Origin: Novosphingobium sp. HII-3
GTDB lineage: Bacteria; Pseudomonadota; Alphaproteobacteria; Sphingomonadales; Sphingomonadaceae
NCBI RefSeq assembly: GCF_002916655.1
Contig: NZ_PPSM01000047.1
Location: 1 to 64,000, forward strand
Reading direction: 5' to 3'
DNA length: 64,000 nucleotides
In this document: piece by piece, positions 34,261 to 47,815 of the stretch
Layout: each line of letters begins with the position of its first letter
Position numbering within the stretch: position 1 is the stretch's first letter
The notes under the pieces: model-generated
The model's input: the letters and a program-made list of their open reading frames with translations, nothing else
What the model was told of the DNA's origin: nothing
Databases searched by the model: none
Program-made: the position numbers and the translations under genes

Positions 34261-35595
34261 ATGGCATCGGGGAACATGGCTGCAGGAATACCGATCGGTT
34301 CGGGCATCGGCCAACCCGCCTTGACCGACGCGATGCGGTTGCGCGCCATTCTGGCCGGATCGGCGGGCAATCTCATCGAATGGTATGACTTCTACGTCTA
34401 TGCCTTCACCGCCCTGTACTTCTCCTCGGAGTTTTTCCCGAAGAGCGACCCGCTGGTGCAGGTCATGGCCACCAGCGGCATCTTTGCGGTTGGCTTCCTG
34501 ATGCGACCGATCGGGGGGTGGTTCTTCGGCCGCTATGCTGACCGGCGCGGTCGGCAGCAGGCCATGGTGCTGTCGGTGCTGATGATGGGGGCCGGTGCCC
34601 TGCTGATCGCCGTGCTGCCGACCTACGCGACCCTGGGCGCTGCGGCTCCGGCCCTGCTGCTGGCAGGGCGTATGCTGCAAGGCTTCTCCACCGGCGGCCA
34701 GTACGGCACCGCGGCGACATACCTTAGCGAAGTTGCCGGGGCGCGGCGGCGCGGCTTCTGGTCCTCTTTCCAGTATGTCACCCTCATCGGCGGGCAACTG
34801 GCGGCCACGCTCGTGATCCTGATCCTCCAGCAGATCTTCGGAGACGCGGGCATGAGGGCGTGGGGATGGCGCATCGCCTTTCTCATCGGTGCGGTGGCCG
34901 CAGGCACGATCCTTCTCCTGCGCGACCACATGCATGAGACAGCGAGCGAGCAGAACCGGTCGGCATCCGAGGCGGGCAGCCTTGCCGAGCTCTTCCGCCA
35001 CTCCACCCGGCCGTTCCTCATCGTGGCCGCGCTCACCGCGGGTGGTAGCCTGATGTTTTATTCGTTCACCACTTACATGCAGAAGTTCCTCGTGCTCACC
35101 GTCGGCATGACCAAGGAAACGGCGACGCTGTTGATGACGGGCGTGCTTGTCGTGTTCATGGTGCAGCAGCCGCTGATGGGGCTGCTCTCGGATCGGATTG
35201 GCCGGCGCACCAACATGATCCTCTTCGCCGCCCTGGGTGTTCTGTGCACCATCCCGTTGTTCAGTGCACTGGCTGTGACGCGCAGCCCGGCCGCGGCCTT
35301 CGTGCTGATCGCTGCGGGCCTGACGATCTGCAGCTTCTACACATCGGTGAGCGGCCTGTTCAAGGCGGAGCTGTTTCCGATCCACGTGCGCGCCCTTGGT
35401 GTGGGCCTCGCGTATGGCATCGCGAACGCCATTTTCGGCGGAACGGCGGAGAACGTCGCGCTTGCGTTCAAGAGCGGCGGAATGGAGCACGGCTTCTACT
35501 GGTACGTGACGGCGTTGTGCCTGGTGTCGCTCGGCGCGGCGCTGATGCTGCCGGACACACGGCGGAACAACCCGCTGGACCTCGAACGGACCTGA
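34261..35595 (+). CDS. MHS-family MFS transporter (KgtP-like)
   Basis: 444 residues, twelve predicted helices. The metabolite:H+ symporter signatures are clear: AGSAGNLIEWYDFYVYAF at helix 1, FLMRPIGGWFFGRYADRRGRQ and the RMLQGFSTGGQYGTAATYLSE segment. Family substrates are 2-oxoglutarate, dicarboxylates, shikimate or similar acids. Start ATG at 34261 follows GGAGGGG. It lies 79 bp after the Lrp gene on the same strand, so import of a 2-oxo acid linked to the dehydrogenase is plausible but unproven. Confidence 0.88.
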   Translation: MASGNMAAGIPIGSGIGQPALTDAMRLRAILAGSAGNLIEWYDFYVYAFTALYFSSEFFPKSDPLVQVMATSGIFAVGFLMRPIGGWFFGRYADRRGRQQAMVLSVLMMGAGALLIAVLPTYATLGAAAPALLLAGRMLQGFSTGGQYGTAATYLSEVAGARRRGFWSSFQYVTLIGGQLAATLVILILQQIFGDAGMRAWGWRIAFLIGAVAAGTILLLRDHMHETASEQNRSASEAGSLAELFRHSTRPFLIVAALTAGGSLMFYSFTTYMQKFLVLTVGMTKETATLLMTGVLVVFMVQQPLMGLLSDRIGRRTNMILFAALGVLCTIPLFSALAVTRSPAAAFVLIAAGLTICSFYTSVSGLFKAELFPIHVRALGVGLAYGIANAIFGGTAENVALAFKSGGMEHGFYWYVTALCLVSLGAALMLPDTRRNNPLDLERT

Positions 35596-35773
35596 ATGCG
35601 GCACTGGCTGCAGGCTTATGCGCGATGAGCCATGCTCAACACAGCATGAAGCAATGAGGCATAGCGTATTCGTCTGACAGAAGGCACAATGTCTGCAAGG
35701 GCACACAGGCTCACGTCTCGGCAAGGATGGCGTGCGCCACACGAGCGCCGTTCCCGGCAAGGATGTTTCAGAC

Positions 35774-36412
35774 ATGACGGAAGGATACGGAGCGATCTCT
35801 CGACGCGACGTTCTCAAGACCGGTGCGGCCGGAGCCGCCATCGCCGGCTCGATCGGGCCGGGCCAGGCGGCCTTAGCGCAACCTGATCCGGCGGCGCCAC
35901 CTCGCGCGGCGGTCGGGCTGAAGGTAAACGGCCAGGCGGTACGCCTCGATCTCGACACCCGCACAACCCTGCTCGATGCCCTGCGTGAGCATGTGAAGCT
36001 GACGGGGACGAAAAAAGGCTGCGATCACGGGCAGTGCGGGGCCTGCACGGTCATCGTCAACGGTCGGCGCATCAACTCCTGCCTCACGCTCGCCGTGATG
36101 CACGAAGGGGATGAGGTAACAACCATCGAGGGCCTTGGAACGCCGGAAAGCCTGCACCCGATGCAGGCTGCGTTTGTCGAGCACGATGGATACCAGTGCG
36201 GCTATTGCACGCCGGGCCAGATCTGCTCGGCCGTGGCCGTGCTTGAGGAGATCCGTGCCGGCATACCCAGCCATGTCACGGCGGACGTGTCGAAGCCTGC
36301 TCCGATGACGACGGTGGAGATGCGCGAGCGCATGAGCGGCAACATTTGCCGCTGCGGTGCCTACTCGAACATCGCAGAAGCCATGGCCGATGTGGCGGGA
36401 GTGAAGGCATGA
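35774..36412 (+). CDS. paoA: Periplasmic aldehyde oxidoreductase, 2Fe-2S subunit (PaoA)
   Basis: 212 residues. A Tat signal at the N-terminus (SRRDVLKTG followed by a short hydrophobic stretch, cleavage near AALA) precedes the plant-type ferredoxin domain (Cys of [12 protein letters not shown] and later NSC) and the second 2Fe-2S domain ([18 protein letters not shown]). It feeds electrons from the molybdenum centre outward. The Tat signal on only this subunit means the whole PaoABC complex is exported folded. ATG at 35774; the stop overlaps the paoB start (ATGA). Confidence 0.92.
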   Translation: MTEGYGAISRRDVLKTGAAGAAIAGSIGPGQAALAQPDPAAPPRAAVGLKVNGQAVRLDLDTRTTLLDALREHVKLTGTKKGCDHGQCGACTVIVNGRRINSCLTLAVMHEGDEVTTIEGLGTPESLHPMQAAFVEHDGYQCGYCTPGQICSAVAVLEEIRAGIPSHVTADVSKPAPMTTVEMRERMSGNICRCGAYSNIAEAMADVAGVKA

Positions 36413-37359
36413 GACCGTTCACTTACGAAAAAGCCACCAGCGCACAGGATGCCGCCGCGAAAGCCGCAGCCATGCCGGGAGCGCGGTTCATCGCCGGGGG
36501 GACCAACCTGCTGGACCTCATGAAGCTGGAGATCGAGACGCCCAGCCACCTCATCGACGTGAACGGCCTGGGCCTTGACCGGATCGAGGAGATCGACGGC
36601 GGCGGCCTGCGCATCGGAGCGCTCGTCCGCAACACCGATCTTGCCGCCGACCAGCGCGTGCGCAAGGATTACGCGGTGCTCACGCGCGCGCTCGTGGCGG
36701 GGGCGTCGGGTCAGTTGCGCAACAAGGCGACGACAGCGGGCAACCTCCTTCAGCGCACCCGCTGTCCCTACTTCTACGATACCAACATGCCCTGCAACAA
36801 GCGCAAGCCGGGGTCCGGCTGCGCCGCGCTGGGAGGGTTCTCGCGCCAACTCGGCGTCATTGGCACGAGCGATGCGTGCATCGCCACTCATCCGAGCGAC
36901 ATGGCCGTCGCCATGCGGGTGCTGGATGCGTCGGTGGAGACCATCCGGCCGGACGGCACTACCCGCGCCATCCCCATCGCCGAGTTCCATACGCTGCCGG
37001 GTGAAACGCCTCACATCGAAACGGCGCTGGAAAAGGGCGAGATGATCATATCCGTCGCACTGCCACGTCCCCGGGGCGGCACGCACATCTACCGCAAGGT
37101 GCGGGACCGTGCGTCCTACGCCTTCGCGCTCGTCTCCGTCGCGGCCGTGATCCAGCGCGACGGCAAGGGAGCAGTCGCCCTGGGCGGCGTGGCCCCGAAG
37201 CCGTGGCGGGTGGAGGAGGCGGAGGCGCTTCTTCCGCAAGGCCCGAAGGCGGTGGCGGACCGGCTGTTTGCCGGCGCCCGGCCGCGTGAGGACAACGCGT
37301 TCAAGCTCACTCTTGCCCAGCGCACCATCGCGTCGGTCATGGCGGAGGCCAAGGCATGA
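36409..37359 (+). CDS. paoB: Periplasmic aldehyde oxidoreductase, FAD and 4Fe-4S subunit (PaoB)
   Basis: 316 residues of the CoxM/XdhB-like FAD fold: [17 protein letters not shown] for FAD phosphate binding and [16 protein letters not shown]. An inserted segment carries several cysteines ([28 protein letters not shown] and [14 protein letters not shown]), which in PaoB and 4-hydroxybenzoyl-CoA reductase subunits holds an extra 4Fe-4S cluster. Coupled by ATGA overlaps to paoA and paoC. Confidence 0.92.
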   Translation: MRPFTYEKATSAQDAAAKAAAMPGARFIAGGTNLLDLMKLEIETPSHLIDVNGLGLDRIEEIDGGGLRIGALVRNTDLAADQRVRKDYAVLTRALVAGASGQLRNKATTAGNLLQRTRCPYFYDTNMPCNKRKPGSGCAALGGFSRQLGVIGTSDACIATHPSDMAVAMRVLDASVETIRPDGTTRAIPIAEFHTLPGETPHIETALEKGEMIISVALPRPRGGTHIYRKVRDRASYAFALVSVAAVIQRDGKGAVALGGVAPKPWRVEEAEALLPQGPKAVADRLFAGARPREDNAFKLTLAQRTIASVMAEAKA

Positions 37360-39551
37360 AGTTCGACAAGCCCGCAGGGACAAACCCGATCGACCGCATG
37401 GCGGTGGTCGGCAGGCCGACGCCGCGCATCGACGGACCTCTGAAGGTGTCCGGCAAGGCGCCCTATGCCTACGAGCAGCAGGATGTGCCCGGAAAGCCGG
37501 CTTACGGTTACATCCTGGGCTCGGCGGTAGCCAAGGGCACGATCAGCGCCATCGACACCACGCGGGCCGAGCGCGCGCCTGGGGTGCTTTCCGTCGTGAC
37601 GCATCGCAATGCGGGGAAGCTCGGCAAGGGGCGGATGAACACGGCGCACCTGCTGGCTGGGCCCAAGGTTGAGCACTACCATCAGGCCGTCGCGGTCGTC
37701 GTCGCCGAAACCTTCGAACAGGCCCGCGCTGCCGCATCGCTCATCAATGTCGATTACGCGCGCGAGAGCGGCGCCTTTGACCTGGCCGCAGCCCGCGCCG
37801 GTGCGAAGGACGCGACGGGTTCCGACGCGCCCACGTCGGTGGGTGATTTCGCGGGAGCCTTCGCGTCAGCGGGCGTGCAACTGGACCAGACCTATACCAC
37901 GCCGGACCAAAGCCACGCGATGATGGAGCCGCACGCCACCATCGCCGCCTGGGAGGGTGACAGCCTGACGATCTGGACGTCGAACCAGATGATCAACTGG
38001 GGCGTCAAGGAACTGGCCGCCACGCTGCAGATGCCGCCGGAAAAGGTTCGGCTGATCTCGCCCTATATCGGTGGCGGCTTCGGTGGAAAGCTGTTCCTGC
38101 GCACGGACGCGGTCATGGCCGCGCTTTCCGCTCGTGCCGTGAAGCGACCGGTCAAGGTCGCTCTGCAGCGCCCCCTGATCCCCAACAACACGACGCACCG
38201 GCCGGCAACGATCCAGCGCATCCGCATCGGCTGCGGCAGCGACGGCAGGATCACCGCCATCGGCCATGAGAGCTGGTCGGGCGATCTGGAAGGGGGCGGT
38301 CCCGAAGCGGCGACCCAGCAGACCAAACTGCTCTATGCCGGGGCCAACCGGATGACGGCGCTGCGCCTTGCAGTGCTCGATCTTCCCGAGGGCAATGCGA
38401 TGCGGGCGCCTGGTGAAGCTCCGGGACTGATGGCGCTGGAAGTCGCCATGGACGAGATGGCGGAGAAGCTGGGCATGGACCCGGTCGCCTTCCGTGTGGT
38501 TAACGATACGCAAGTGGACCCGGAAGATCCATCGCGGCCATTCTCGCAGCGCAATCTCGTGCGCTGCCTGGAGGAGGGTGCCCGGCGCTTTGGCTGGAAC
38601 CGTCGCAAGGCGCCGGGGCAGGGTCGCGAAGGCCGCTGGCTTGTCGGCATGGGCGTTGCCGCGGCCTTCCGGAACAACATCAACGGCAAGTCCGGCGCTC
38701 GGGTGCGCCTCGACCGCGCGGGAGGTGTCACAGTCGAAACGGACATGACCGATATCGGCACTGGCACGTACACGATCATCGCCCAGACAGCGGCTGAAAT
38801 GCTTGGCGTGCCGCTCGCGAAGGTTACGGTAAAGCTGGGGGATAGCGCGTTCCCGGTTTCGGCAGGGTCCGGCGGGCAGTGGGGCGCCAACAGTTCGACG
38901 TCGGGCGTCTATGCGGCCTGCGTCAAGCTGCGCGACATGGTTGTCGGAAAGCTCGGCTTTGGCCCTGGAGATGCGCAGTTCGAGGGCGGGCAGGTCCGCG
39001 TCGGCAACCGTGTCGCCGACATCGCCGATGCCGCCAAGGGCGGTGAACTCGTGGCTGAGGACACCATGGAGTACGGCGACCTTGCCAAGACGTTCCAGCA
39101 GTCCACCTTCGGCGCTCACTTCGTCGAGGCGGCGGTGGATCGCTATACCGGCGAAACGCGCATCCGGCGCATGCTGGCGGTCTGCGCGGCGGGACGCATC
39201 CTCAATCCGATCTCGGCACGCAGCCAGGTCATCGGTGCGATGACGATGGGCGTCGGCGGCGCCCTGATGGAGGAACTCGCGGTCGACAAGCGCTTCGGCT
39301 TCTTCGTCAACCACGACCTCGCGGGCTACGAAGTGCCGGTCCATATGGATATCCCGCATCAGGACGTCGTCTTCCTTGACGAGGCGGACGACAAAGTATC
39401 CCCGATGAAGGCGAAGGGCGTGGGCGAACTTGGCCTGTGCGGCGTCGGCGCGGCGGTGGCCAACGCCGTGTACAACGCCACCGGCATCCGCGTGCGCGAA
39501 TACCCCCTGACGCTCGACAAGTATCTCGACCGGCTGGGCGAAGTGGCCTGA
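37356..39551 (+). CDS. paoC: Periplasmic aldehyde oxidoreductase, molybdenum-cofactor subunit (PaoC)
   Basis: 731 residues, the catalytic subunit that oxidises aromatic and aliphatic aldehydes to acids using a molybdenum cofactor. Two xanthine-dehydrogenase-type domains: substrate domain ([23 protein letters not shown]) and cofactor-binding domains ([25 protein letters not shown], and the catalytic Glu691 in [11 protein letters not shown], equivalent to E. coli PaoC Glu692). No signal peptide of its own, as expected if exported with PaoA. No paoD/xdhC-type maturation gene follows. Confidence 0.93.
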   Translation: MKFDKPAGTNPIDRMAVVGRPTPRIDGPLKVSGKAPYAYEQQDVPGKPAYGYILGSAVAKGTISAIDTTRAERAPGVLSVVTHRNAGKLGKGRMNTAHLLAGPKVEHYHQAVAVVVAETFEQARAAASLINVDYARESGAFDLAAARAGAKDATGSDAPTSVGDFAGAFASAGVQLDQTYTTPDQSHAMMEPHATIAAWEGDSLTIWTSNQMINWGVKELAATLQMPPEKVRLISPYIGGGFGGKLFLRTDAVMAALSARAVKRPVKVALQRPLIPNNTTHRPATIQRIRIGCGSDGRITAIGHESWSGDLEGGGPEAATQQTKLLYAGANRMTALRLAVLDLPEGNAMRAPGEAPGLMALEVAMDEMAEKLGMDPVAFRVVNDTQVDPEDPSRPFSQRNLVRCLEEGARRFGWNRRKAPGQGREGRWLVGMGVAAAFRNNINGKSGARVRLDRAGGVTVETDMTDIGTGTYTIIAQTAAEMLGVPLAKVTVKLGDSAFPVSAGSGGQWGANSSTSGVYAACVKLRDMVVGKLGFGPGDAQFEGGQVRVGNRVADIADAAKGGELVAEDTMEYGDLAKTFQQSTFGAHFVEAAVDRYTGETRIRRMLAVCAAGRILNPISARSQVIGAMTMGVGGALMEELAVDKRFGFFVNHDLAGYEVPVHMDIPHQDVVFLDEADDKVSPMKAKGVGELGLCGVGAAVANAVYNATGIRVREYPLTLDKYLDRLGEVA

Positions 39552-39560
39552 ATTCCCGGT

Positions 39561-39591
39561 CCCTCCCCGCCGGCATGGTCGGTGGGGAGGG
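39561..39591. terminator. Hairpin after paoC
   Basis: CCCTCCCC (39561-39568) and GGGGAGGG (39584-39591) arms with inner CCG/CGG pairing. No T-run follows, so it may be a rho-independent-like stop or just a stable mRNA end. Confidence 0.5.
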
Positions 39592-39705
39592 CTGCCATCT
39601 TCTCCGCCACGTGAGCGGTGCCGGAATGCCGTGCGTTTTGGCGTTGCACAAGGGCATTGTCGCTTTCTACAAGCGAGCCTCATTCCAGCGACGGGAAACG
39701 CGCAG

Positions 39706-40611
39706 ATGCCGTTCAGGCGTTCCGATCTTGCGGACCTCAGCTACTTCCTTGCCATCGCGCGGCACCGAAACTTCAGGAAGGCCGCAACCGAACTTGGCGT
39801 AAGCGCCTCGGCGCTCAGTCACTCACTGCGCGGACTGGAGGAGCGGCTGAAGGTGCGGTTGCTGAACCGTACGAACCGGTCGGTGACGCTTACGGCGGCG
39901 GGCGAGGAGTTGCAGGGCGCCATCCGGGAACCCTTCGCCGCCATCCACGAGGCGGAAAACCTCCTCAATCTCCATCGCGATGCGCCGACGGGGCGGGTCC
40001 GGATCAATGTCCCGGACGAGGCGGCGATGCGGCTGCTCGTGCCGGTCCTTCCGGAGTTCGTTTCGCGCTATCCGGACGTGGAGGTCGACATTTCCGTCGA
40101 CAACACCATGGTGGACGTCATCGAAGCGGGGTTCGATGCCGGCATTCGCTTCGGCGGCACGGTACCGGAGGATATGATCGCCCAGCGGCTGTCGTCGGAC
40201 TTTCGCTGGGTCGTCGCAGGGGCGCCCGGCTACTTCGAGCGGCACGGCGAGCCGAAGCACCCCGAGGACCTGATGCACCATCGCTGCATCAGGCTGAGGC
40301 TGGGCAATGGCCGTATGTACCATTGGGACTTCGAGCAGGGCGATGATGTTCTCGCGCTGGATGTGCCGGGAACGGTGATCGTGGACAACGCCAGTGCATC
40401 ACGCGCGCTGGGGTTGAGCGGGATGGGGCTCATGTATGCGGCCGAACCCGCCATCGCGCCTCTCGTCGCGCAGGGCAGGCTGCGGCTTACGCTGGAGGAC
40501 TGGGCCTCCCCCGGCCCAGGCTATTTCATCTACTATTCCAGCCGTCGGCAGGTGCCGCATGGCCTGCGGCTTCTGGTGGATCTCATCCGGGAGCTCCGGC
40601 CGCTGGGATAA
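39706..40611 (+). CDS. LysR-family regulator
   Basis: 301 residues: N-terminal helix-turn-helix (YFLAIARHRNFRKAATELGVSASALSHSLRGLEERLKVRLLNRT) and a C-terminal periplasmic-binding-protein-like effector domain starting about residue 90. Start ATG at 39706 matches the family N-terminus. It lies downstream of paoC on the same strand and converges with the aldo/keto reductase gene (4-bp gap), so aldehyde-responsive control of the paoABC or reductase genes is the likely role. Confidence 0.9.
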   Translation: MPFRRSDLADLSYFLAIARHRNFRKAATELGVSASALSHSLRGLEERLKVRLLNRTNRSVTLTAAGEELQGAIREPFAAIHEAENLLNLHRDAPTGRVRINVPDEAAMRLLVPVLPEFVSRYPDVEVDISVDNTMVDVIEAGFDAGIRFGGTVPEDMIAQRLSSDFRWVVAGAPGYFERHGEPKHPEDLMHHRCIRLRLGNGRMYHWDFEQGDDVLALDVPGTVIVDNASASRALGLSGMGLMYAAEPAIAPLVAQGRLRLTLEDWASPGPGYFIYYSSRRQVPHGLRLLVDLIRELRPLG

Positions 40612-40614
40612 CGA

Positions 40615-41601
40615 TCAGAAATCCTCCGTGTCGATGCTGGCATTCATCGCCGGGGAATAGCGATGGCCGCTGACGGTTTCCTGATTGATGAGCGCGCCCG
40701 CGCGTGAAAGCACCTCGGCAGTGACTGGAAGGTTGTTGGCGGCGTGGTTCTCGTCGAAGTGTACGACGGACCCTGTGCCCGGTATGGCATGGAGGTGCGG
40801 ACCTTGCGCGAGCACCCAGGCGAGCGCAAGCTGCACGGCCGTCATCCCCGCCTCGGCCGCCAGCGCCGCCAGCTGGCGCACCAGTTCCAGATTGTCGGGC
40901 CAATTTTCGGGCAGGAAGCGGGGCATCGACCGGCGGATGTCGTTTGCCGGGAAGGCGTCGGGAGATGCTATGGCACCGGTCAGCGCGCCCCGGCCGACCG
41001 GGGAGAACGCCACCAGCGCAATGCTCAGTTCGCGGGTCGTCTCCAGCACGCCCAACTCCACGTTGCGCGTCCACAGCGAGTACTCGGTCTGTACGGCGGC
41101 CATGGGATGGACGGCATGCGCCTCGCGAATGTGCGCGCTCGACCATTCGGAGACGCCGTAGTGGCGTATCTTGCCGGCCTCTATCGCGCGCACCATGGCG
41201 CCCACGGAATCCGCGACGGGCGTGTCCGGATCGAACCGATGCATGTAGAACAGGTCGACGTGGTCGGTCCCCAGGCGCTTGAGGCTGGCGTCGAGCGAAG
41301 CGGTAATGGACTGCGGTGTGCAGTCGATCCCGCGGCGCTCCCCATCAAGGAGGATGCCGGTCTTCGTAGCCAGCAGGAAATCATCGCGGCGGGACATGAT
41401 GGCCTCGCCCAGGATTTCCTCGCTCACGCCCATTCCGTAGATGTTGGCGGTATCAAAATGATCGCAGCCTGCGTCGAGGGCGTGGCGGAACAGCGCTACC
41501 GCCTCATCCCGCGAGGGGGCTGTCCCATATGCCCAGGCGACGTTCATGCATCCGAGGCCTACCGGTGCGACATCGCGGCCGGCAAGGGGGCGTTTGGTCA
41601 T
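40615..41601 (-). CDS. Aldo/keto reductase
   Basis: 328 residues, TIM-barrel NADPH-dependent carbonyl reductase. Catalytic tetrad segments: FDTANIYG (Asp, Tyr), LATKTGI (Lys) and [11 protein letters not shown] (His). The NADPH-binding end is [12 protein letters not shown] and the substrate loop near the end is [13 protein letters not shown]. Convergent with the LysR gene next to paoABC, so probably part of aldehyde handling. Confidence 0.9.
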   Translation of the reverse strand: MTKRPLAGRDVAPVGLGCMNVAWAYGTAPSRDEAVALFRHALDAGCDHFDTANIYGMGVSEEILGEAIMSRRDDFLLATKTGILLDGERRGIDCTPQSITASLDASLKRLGTDHVDLFYMHRFDPDTPVADSVGAMVRAIEAGKIRHYGVSEWSSAHIREAHAVHPMAAVQTEYSLWTRNVELGVLETTRELSIALVAFSPVGRGALTGAIASPDAFPANDIRRSMPRFLPENWPDNLELVRQLAALAAEAGMTAVQLALAWVLAQGPHLHAIPGTGSVVHFDENHAANNLPVTAEVLSRAGALINQETVSGHRYSPAMNASIDTEDF

Positions 41602-41789
41602 GCGCAGATCCTGTCCTTCAAGGTCGGTTACGCGAGGTCGACCATAAAGGGCGACCCGTCAAGACAGCCGGCCACACCACCCGCTTCGTCTTTGGCTTTG
41701 ACCAACCTGCGTATAGCCGGAGTGGTAATGCCGTGCTGGAGGCCTATCTACCGCTTACCAACGCGATCAAGCGAAAGAGGTCCCGCTAC

Positions 41790-43172
41790 ATGGATACCCG
41801 CCGCGAATCCGACAGTATCGGCGAAATCGACGTCCCGGCCGACGCTTACTGGGGCGCGCAGACGCAGCGCAGCATTGAGAACTTTCCCTTCGGCGCGTCC
41901 GAACGCATGCCCCTCGCCATCGTGCACGCCCTTGCCCTCGTGAAGCAGGCCGCCGCCCGCGTGAACCGCAGGCACGGCCTTGATGGAGCCTTTGCCGACG
42001 CCATCGAGGTGGCCGCACGGGAAATCGTCAACGGGAAGCTGGACGACCAGTTTCCGCTCGTCATCTGGCAGACCGGCTCCGGCACCCAGTCAAACATGAA
42101 CGTGAACGAGGTGATCGCCGGCCGGGCGAACGAGATCCTCACCGGAAAGCGGGGCGGCAAGGCGCCGGTCCACCCCAACGACCATGTGAACATGGGGCAG
42201 TCCTCCAACGACAGCTTCCCGACCGCGCTGCATGTCGCGGCGGCGCGTGCGGTGACCGACACGCTGCTTCCCGCGCTCGATCGGCTTCAGTTCTCGCTGG
42301 AGGCGAAGGTCGCCGCGTGGCAGGACATCGTGAAGATCGGGCGGACTCATCTGCAGGACGCCACCCCCGTCACGCTGGGGCAGGAGTTTTCCGGCTATGT
42401 CCAGCAGCTGCGTCTCGGTCGGGAGCGGATCGAGGCGGCGGTGTCTCATGGCATCTTGGCGCTGGCGCAGGGCGGCACGGCAGTCGGCACGGGCCTGAAC
42501 GCCGCGCCCGGGTTCGACGTCGACATCGCGCGCGAGCTTGCGGATCTTACCGGGCTTCCGTTTCGCACGGCTGAGAACAAGTTCGAGGCGCTCGCGTCCA
42601 ACGATCCCCTGGTCCATCTGTCGTCGACTCTCTCTACGCTGGCGGTGGCCCTCACGAAGATTGCGAACGACGTGCGCTGGCTGGGCTCCGGCCCCCGCTC
42701 CGGCCTGGGCGAGCTCGATCTCCCCGCCAACGAGCCGGGCAGCTCGATCATGCCGGGCAAGGTCAACCCGACTCAGAGCGAGATGCTGACCATGGTTTCG
42801 GCACAAGTCATTGGTAACCATCAGGCGGCGACCATCGGTGGACTTCAGGGCGCGTTCGAGCTCAACGTGTTCAAGCCGCTGATCGGGGCTGCGGTGATCC
42901 GCTCGACCGACCTCCTCGCGACCGGAATGGTCAGTTTCGCCGAACGCTGCGTGGACGGCATCGAGCCGAACCGCTCGCGCATAGCCGAACTGCTCGATCG
43001 CTCCCTGATGCTGGTGACCGCGCTTGCTCCCGAGATCGGCTACGACAACGCCGCGAAGATCGCCAAGCACGCGCACGCAGAGGGCCTGACCCTGAAGCAG
43101 GCCGCGCTCGCGCTCGATCTGGTGGACGAAACGACGTTTGACCGGCTGGTCCGCCCCGAAACCATGGTCTGA
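41790..43172 (+). CDS. fumC: Fumarate hydratase class II (FumC)
   Basis: 460 residues. It has the fumarase/aspartase superfamily signature [13 protein letters not shown] and the fumarase-specific [15 protein letters not shown] and [14 protein letters not shown] segments. Interconverts fumarate and malate in the TCA cycle; this is the oxygen-stable, iron-free class. Start ATG at 41790 with AAAGAGG upstream; a longer frame is noise. A hairpin begins in its stop codon. Confidence 0.95.
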   Translation: MDTRRESDSIGEIDVPADAYWGAQTQRSIENFPFGASERMPLAIVHALALVKQAAARVNRRHGLDGAFADAIEVAAREIVNGKLDDQFPLVIWQTGSGTQSNMNVNEVIAGRANEILTGKRGGKAPVHPNDHVNMGQSSNDSFPTALHVAAARAVTDTLLPALDRLQFSLEAKVAAWQDIVKIGRTHLQDATPVTLGQEFSGYVQQLRLGRERIEAAVSHGILALAQGGTAVGTGLNAAPGFDVDIARELADLTGLPFRTAENKFEALASNDPLVHLSSTLSTLAVALTKIANDVRWLGSGPRSGLGELDLPANEPGSSIMPGKVNPTQSEMLTMVSAQVIGNHQAATIGGLQGAFELNVFKPLIGAAVIRSTDLLATGMVSFAERCVDGIEPNRSRIAELLDRSLMLVTALAPEIGYDNAAKIAKHAHAEGLTLKQAALALDLVDETTFDRLVRPETMV

Positions 43173-43192
43173 GGCGTCTTTCAAGACGCCTC
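43171..43192. terminator. Hairpin at the end of fumC
   Basis: Perfect 10-bp inverted repeat GAGGCGTCTT (43171-43180), TC, AAGACGCCTC (43183-43192), starting within the fumC stop codon. No T-run follows. Confidence 0.5.
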
Positions 43193-43381
43193 TGCGGGAG
43201 CGTCGCGCCGGACACTCTGGTGTTCCCGCACGTTGACCCTGTTGCCGAAGTTCGCTCTACGCTGCGGCAGGCGTGCCGTCGCCAGTCTCGGAGGAAGGCA
43301 GGTCTGCGCCGCCTGCCACTTTCCCTTCAGGGGCGATGAGGGCAGGAGGAACTGGATCTCCACGCTGCAGGGGGCGAACAC

Positions 43382-44749
43382 GTGACGGACGGTTTAACCA
43401 GGGGTTATGCACCAGCAACGGCGGCGAACGGCTGGCTCGATCGCCGCTTCGCCTTGACGGAGCGGGGGACGAGCGCGCGCACCGAAGTCCTGGCCGGGGT
43501 GACGACATTCCTGACCATGGCCTATATCGTTCTGGTCAATCCCGCGATCCTTGGGAGTGCGGGGATGCCCGTGGCAGCGGTAGCGGCGGCGACGTGTTTC
43601 GCGGCCGCCTTCGCCTCGATCCTCATGGGCCTTGTCGCCAACACGCCGCTCGCCCTGGCGCCCGGCATGGGGCTCAACGCCTACTTCAGTTTTACGGTCG
43701 TCCAGCAGATGGGCGTGCCATGGCAGGTCGCACTCGGCTGCGTGTTCATCTCCGGCGTGGCCTTCCTGGTGCTGACCCTGACCGGGGTACGGCAGCTGAT
43801 CGTCAACTCCATTCCGCAATACCTCTTTGCAGCGGTGGCAGGGGGCATAGGACTGTTCATCGGTTTCATCGGCTTCAAGGACGCAGGGATAGTCGTTTCC
43901 AACCCCGCAACCTTCGTGGCGCTCGGCGATCTCAGGTCGCCAGGGGCGGCGCTTGCGATCCTGGGGCTTGTGGTCATCGGCGCGCTCAGCGTGTGGAACG
44001 TGCGCGGCGCGATGCTGATTGGCATCGTCACGACCACGGTGGTTGGATGGCTCGCCGGAATGGTCACCATCAATCCTGAACCCTATTCGCTGGAAGCCAT
44101 GACGGGAACGGCGTTCCAGCTGGATATCGGCGGTGTCCTTGGCCTTTCCGGCAGGCACGGTCTGGGGCTGCTGGAGATCCTCTTCGTCTTCCTGTTCGTG
44201 GACCTGTTCGACAACATCGGTACGCTCGTTGCCGTCACCAAGAGGGCGGGTCTGATCGACGCGGAAGGGCGGATCCCGCGCCTCAACCGCATTCTCGTCA
44301 CCGATGCGACCGCAACGATCGTCGGTTCGATGGCCGGTACGAGCACGGTGACCAGCTATGTGGAAAGCGCTGCGGGCGTGCAGGCGGGCGGGCGTACGGG
44401 CCTAACCGCAGTGGTGACCGGCGCGCTCTTCCTGGCGATGATGTTCGTGGCACCCTATGCGCAGGTGATCCCGCTTTCGGCGACCGCCCCGGCGCTGATC
44501 ATCGTGGGCGGCCTCATGCTTTTGCCGCTCACCGAAGTGAAGTGGGAGGATCCCCTCGCGGCGATCCCTGCATACCTCACGGTGGCGATGATCCCCTTGA
44601 CCTTCTCGATCGCCAACGGCCTCGCGTTCGGCATCACGGCGCACGCGGCGCTGAAGATCGCGCGCGGCACGATCACGCGCAAGGACGGGTTCCTGCTGTT
44701 GCTGGCGCTGCTTTTCATCTTCCGCTTCGTCTGGATGGGCAGCGCCTGA
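43382..44749 (+). CDS. Purine permease (AzgA/NCS2-type guanine/hypoxanthine transporter)
   Basis: 455 residues, about twelve hydrophobic segments. The AzgA/GhxP subgroup signatures are visible: LAPGMGLNAYFSFTVV, GIGLFIGFIGFKDAGI and FVFLFVDLFDNIGTLVAVTK. The start is GTG at 43382, with AGGGGG upstream. It heads a purine-salvage block; guanine deaminase follows 22 bp later. Imports guanine, hypoxanthine or adenine. Confidence 0.88.
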   Translation: MTDGLTRGYAPATAANGWLDRRFALTERGTSARTEVLAGVTTFLTMAYIVLVNPAILGSAGMPVAAVAAATCFAAAFASILMGLVANTPLALAPGMGLNAYFSFTVVQQMGVPWQVALGCVFISGVAFLVLTLTGVRQLIVNSIPQYLFAAVAGGIGLFIGFIGFKDAGIVVSNPATFVALGDLRSPGAALAILGLVVIGALSVWNVRGAMLIGIVTTTVVGWLAGMVTINPEPYSLEAMTGTAFQLDIGGVLGLSGRHGLGLLEILFVFLFVDLFDNIGTLVAVTKRAGLIDAEGRIPRLNRILVTDATATIVGSMAGTSTVTSYVESAAGVQAGGRTGLTAVVTGALFLAMMFVAPYAQVIPLSATAPALIIVGGLMLLPLTEVKWEDPLAAIPAYLTVAMIPLTFSIANGLAFGITAHAALKIARGTITRKDGFLLLLALLFIFRFVWMGSA

Positions 44750-44771
44750 TGCTCAGATGCGGTAGCCATCG

Positions 44772-47065
<2,294 letters not shown>

Positions 47066-47078
47066 GTCAGCAATCGTG

Positions 47079-47110
47079 CATCCCCGGGCCAGCTGCGCTG
47101 GCCAGGGATG
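47079..47110. terminator. Bidirectional hairpin between convergent purine genes
   Basis: CATCCC (47079-47084) with GGGATG (47105-47110) outside, GGCCAG (47087-47092) with CTGGCC (47098-47103) inside, loop CTGCG. It lies in the 53-bp gap between the adenine deaminase and the phosphoribosyltransferase. Confidence 0.6.
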
Positions 47111-47118
47111 TATGACGT

Positions 47119-47652
47119 TCACCCCAGGCGTTCGGGGACCGAGCGCGCCTCGTCGACGATGGCATCTTTGGTGCCAACCGCTTCCCACGGGAAGACGAAC
47201 CAGCGCTTGTCCTGATCGCGGTCGATCTCGTCCACATAGAGTTCGGCGACGGCTTTGGAGCGCGTGTTGTTGATCAGCACGGCGAAGCGCAGGTTGCCGG
47301 GCTCGCACCCGCTGTTGCCGAGCAGGTTGCGGATATATTCGATGGTGCCGCCGCTGTCGTTGATGTCATCGACGAAGAGCAGGCGCCGTCCTTCCGCGCT
47401 CATTCCCGCGACCTTGCGCAGCAGTTCGTCGGCAAAGCCCGGGACCTTGGCCGAGTGGTCGATCGAAAGCATCGGAAGTTCAAGCTGGTGCGAGATGAAG
47501 ACCGCTGGAACGAGGCCGCCACGGCCCACGCCGATGATGAACTCGGGCTGCCAGTCACCGCCGCTGATCTTTCGTGAAAGCAGGCGCACCTTCGCAAGGA
47601 AGTCTTCGTAGAACTCGAGGTAGTGCAGTTCGGGCTCGGCTGTCTGGCTCAT
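47119..47652 (-). CDS. Purine phosphoribosyltransferase (xanthine/hypoxanthine type)
   Basis: 177 residues, type I phosphoribosyltransferase fold. The PRPP-binding loop LLFVDDINDSGGTIEYI and the upstream IIGVGRGGLVPAVFISH loop are clear. It would convert xanthine, hypoxanthine or guanine to the nucleotide, which fits the deaminases and permease opposite. Base specificity is not settled; the sequence is shorter than typical Hpt. Confidence 0.88.
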   Translation of the reverse strand: MSQTAEPELHYLEFYEDFLAKVRLLSRKISGGDWQPEFIIGVGRGGLVPAVFISHQLELPMLSIDHSAKVPGFADELLRKVAGMSAEGRRLLFVDDINDSGGTIEYIRNLLGNSGCEPGNLRFAVLINNTRSKAVAELYVDEIDRDQDKRWFVFPWEAVGTKDAIVDEARSVPERLG

Positions 47653-47815
47653 GCGGCGCGAATCCTGTCCGTCGATTTAGGGAAAGCGGGGCGGATATCC
47701 GCAGTCCGGTTCAAGAGCAATCGCAGGAAGGGCATCTTCGGTTCCTGCAAGCGCAAAGGGCGGAGCCGTTAAACGCAGCCGGCAGGCCGGAGGGGCTGTC
47801 GCTCTGCCGGCACAA

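Noticed and set aside
34153..35964. 603-codon frame on the minus strand
   Set aside because: Shadow of the transporter gene; His/Gln/Arg-rich translation with no domain.
37866..39683. 605-codon frame on the minus strand
   Set aside because: Shadow of paoC.
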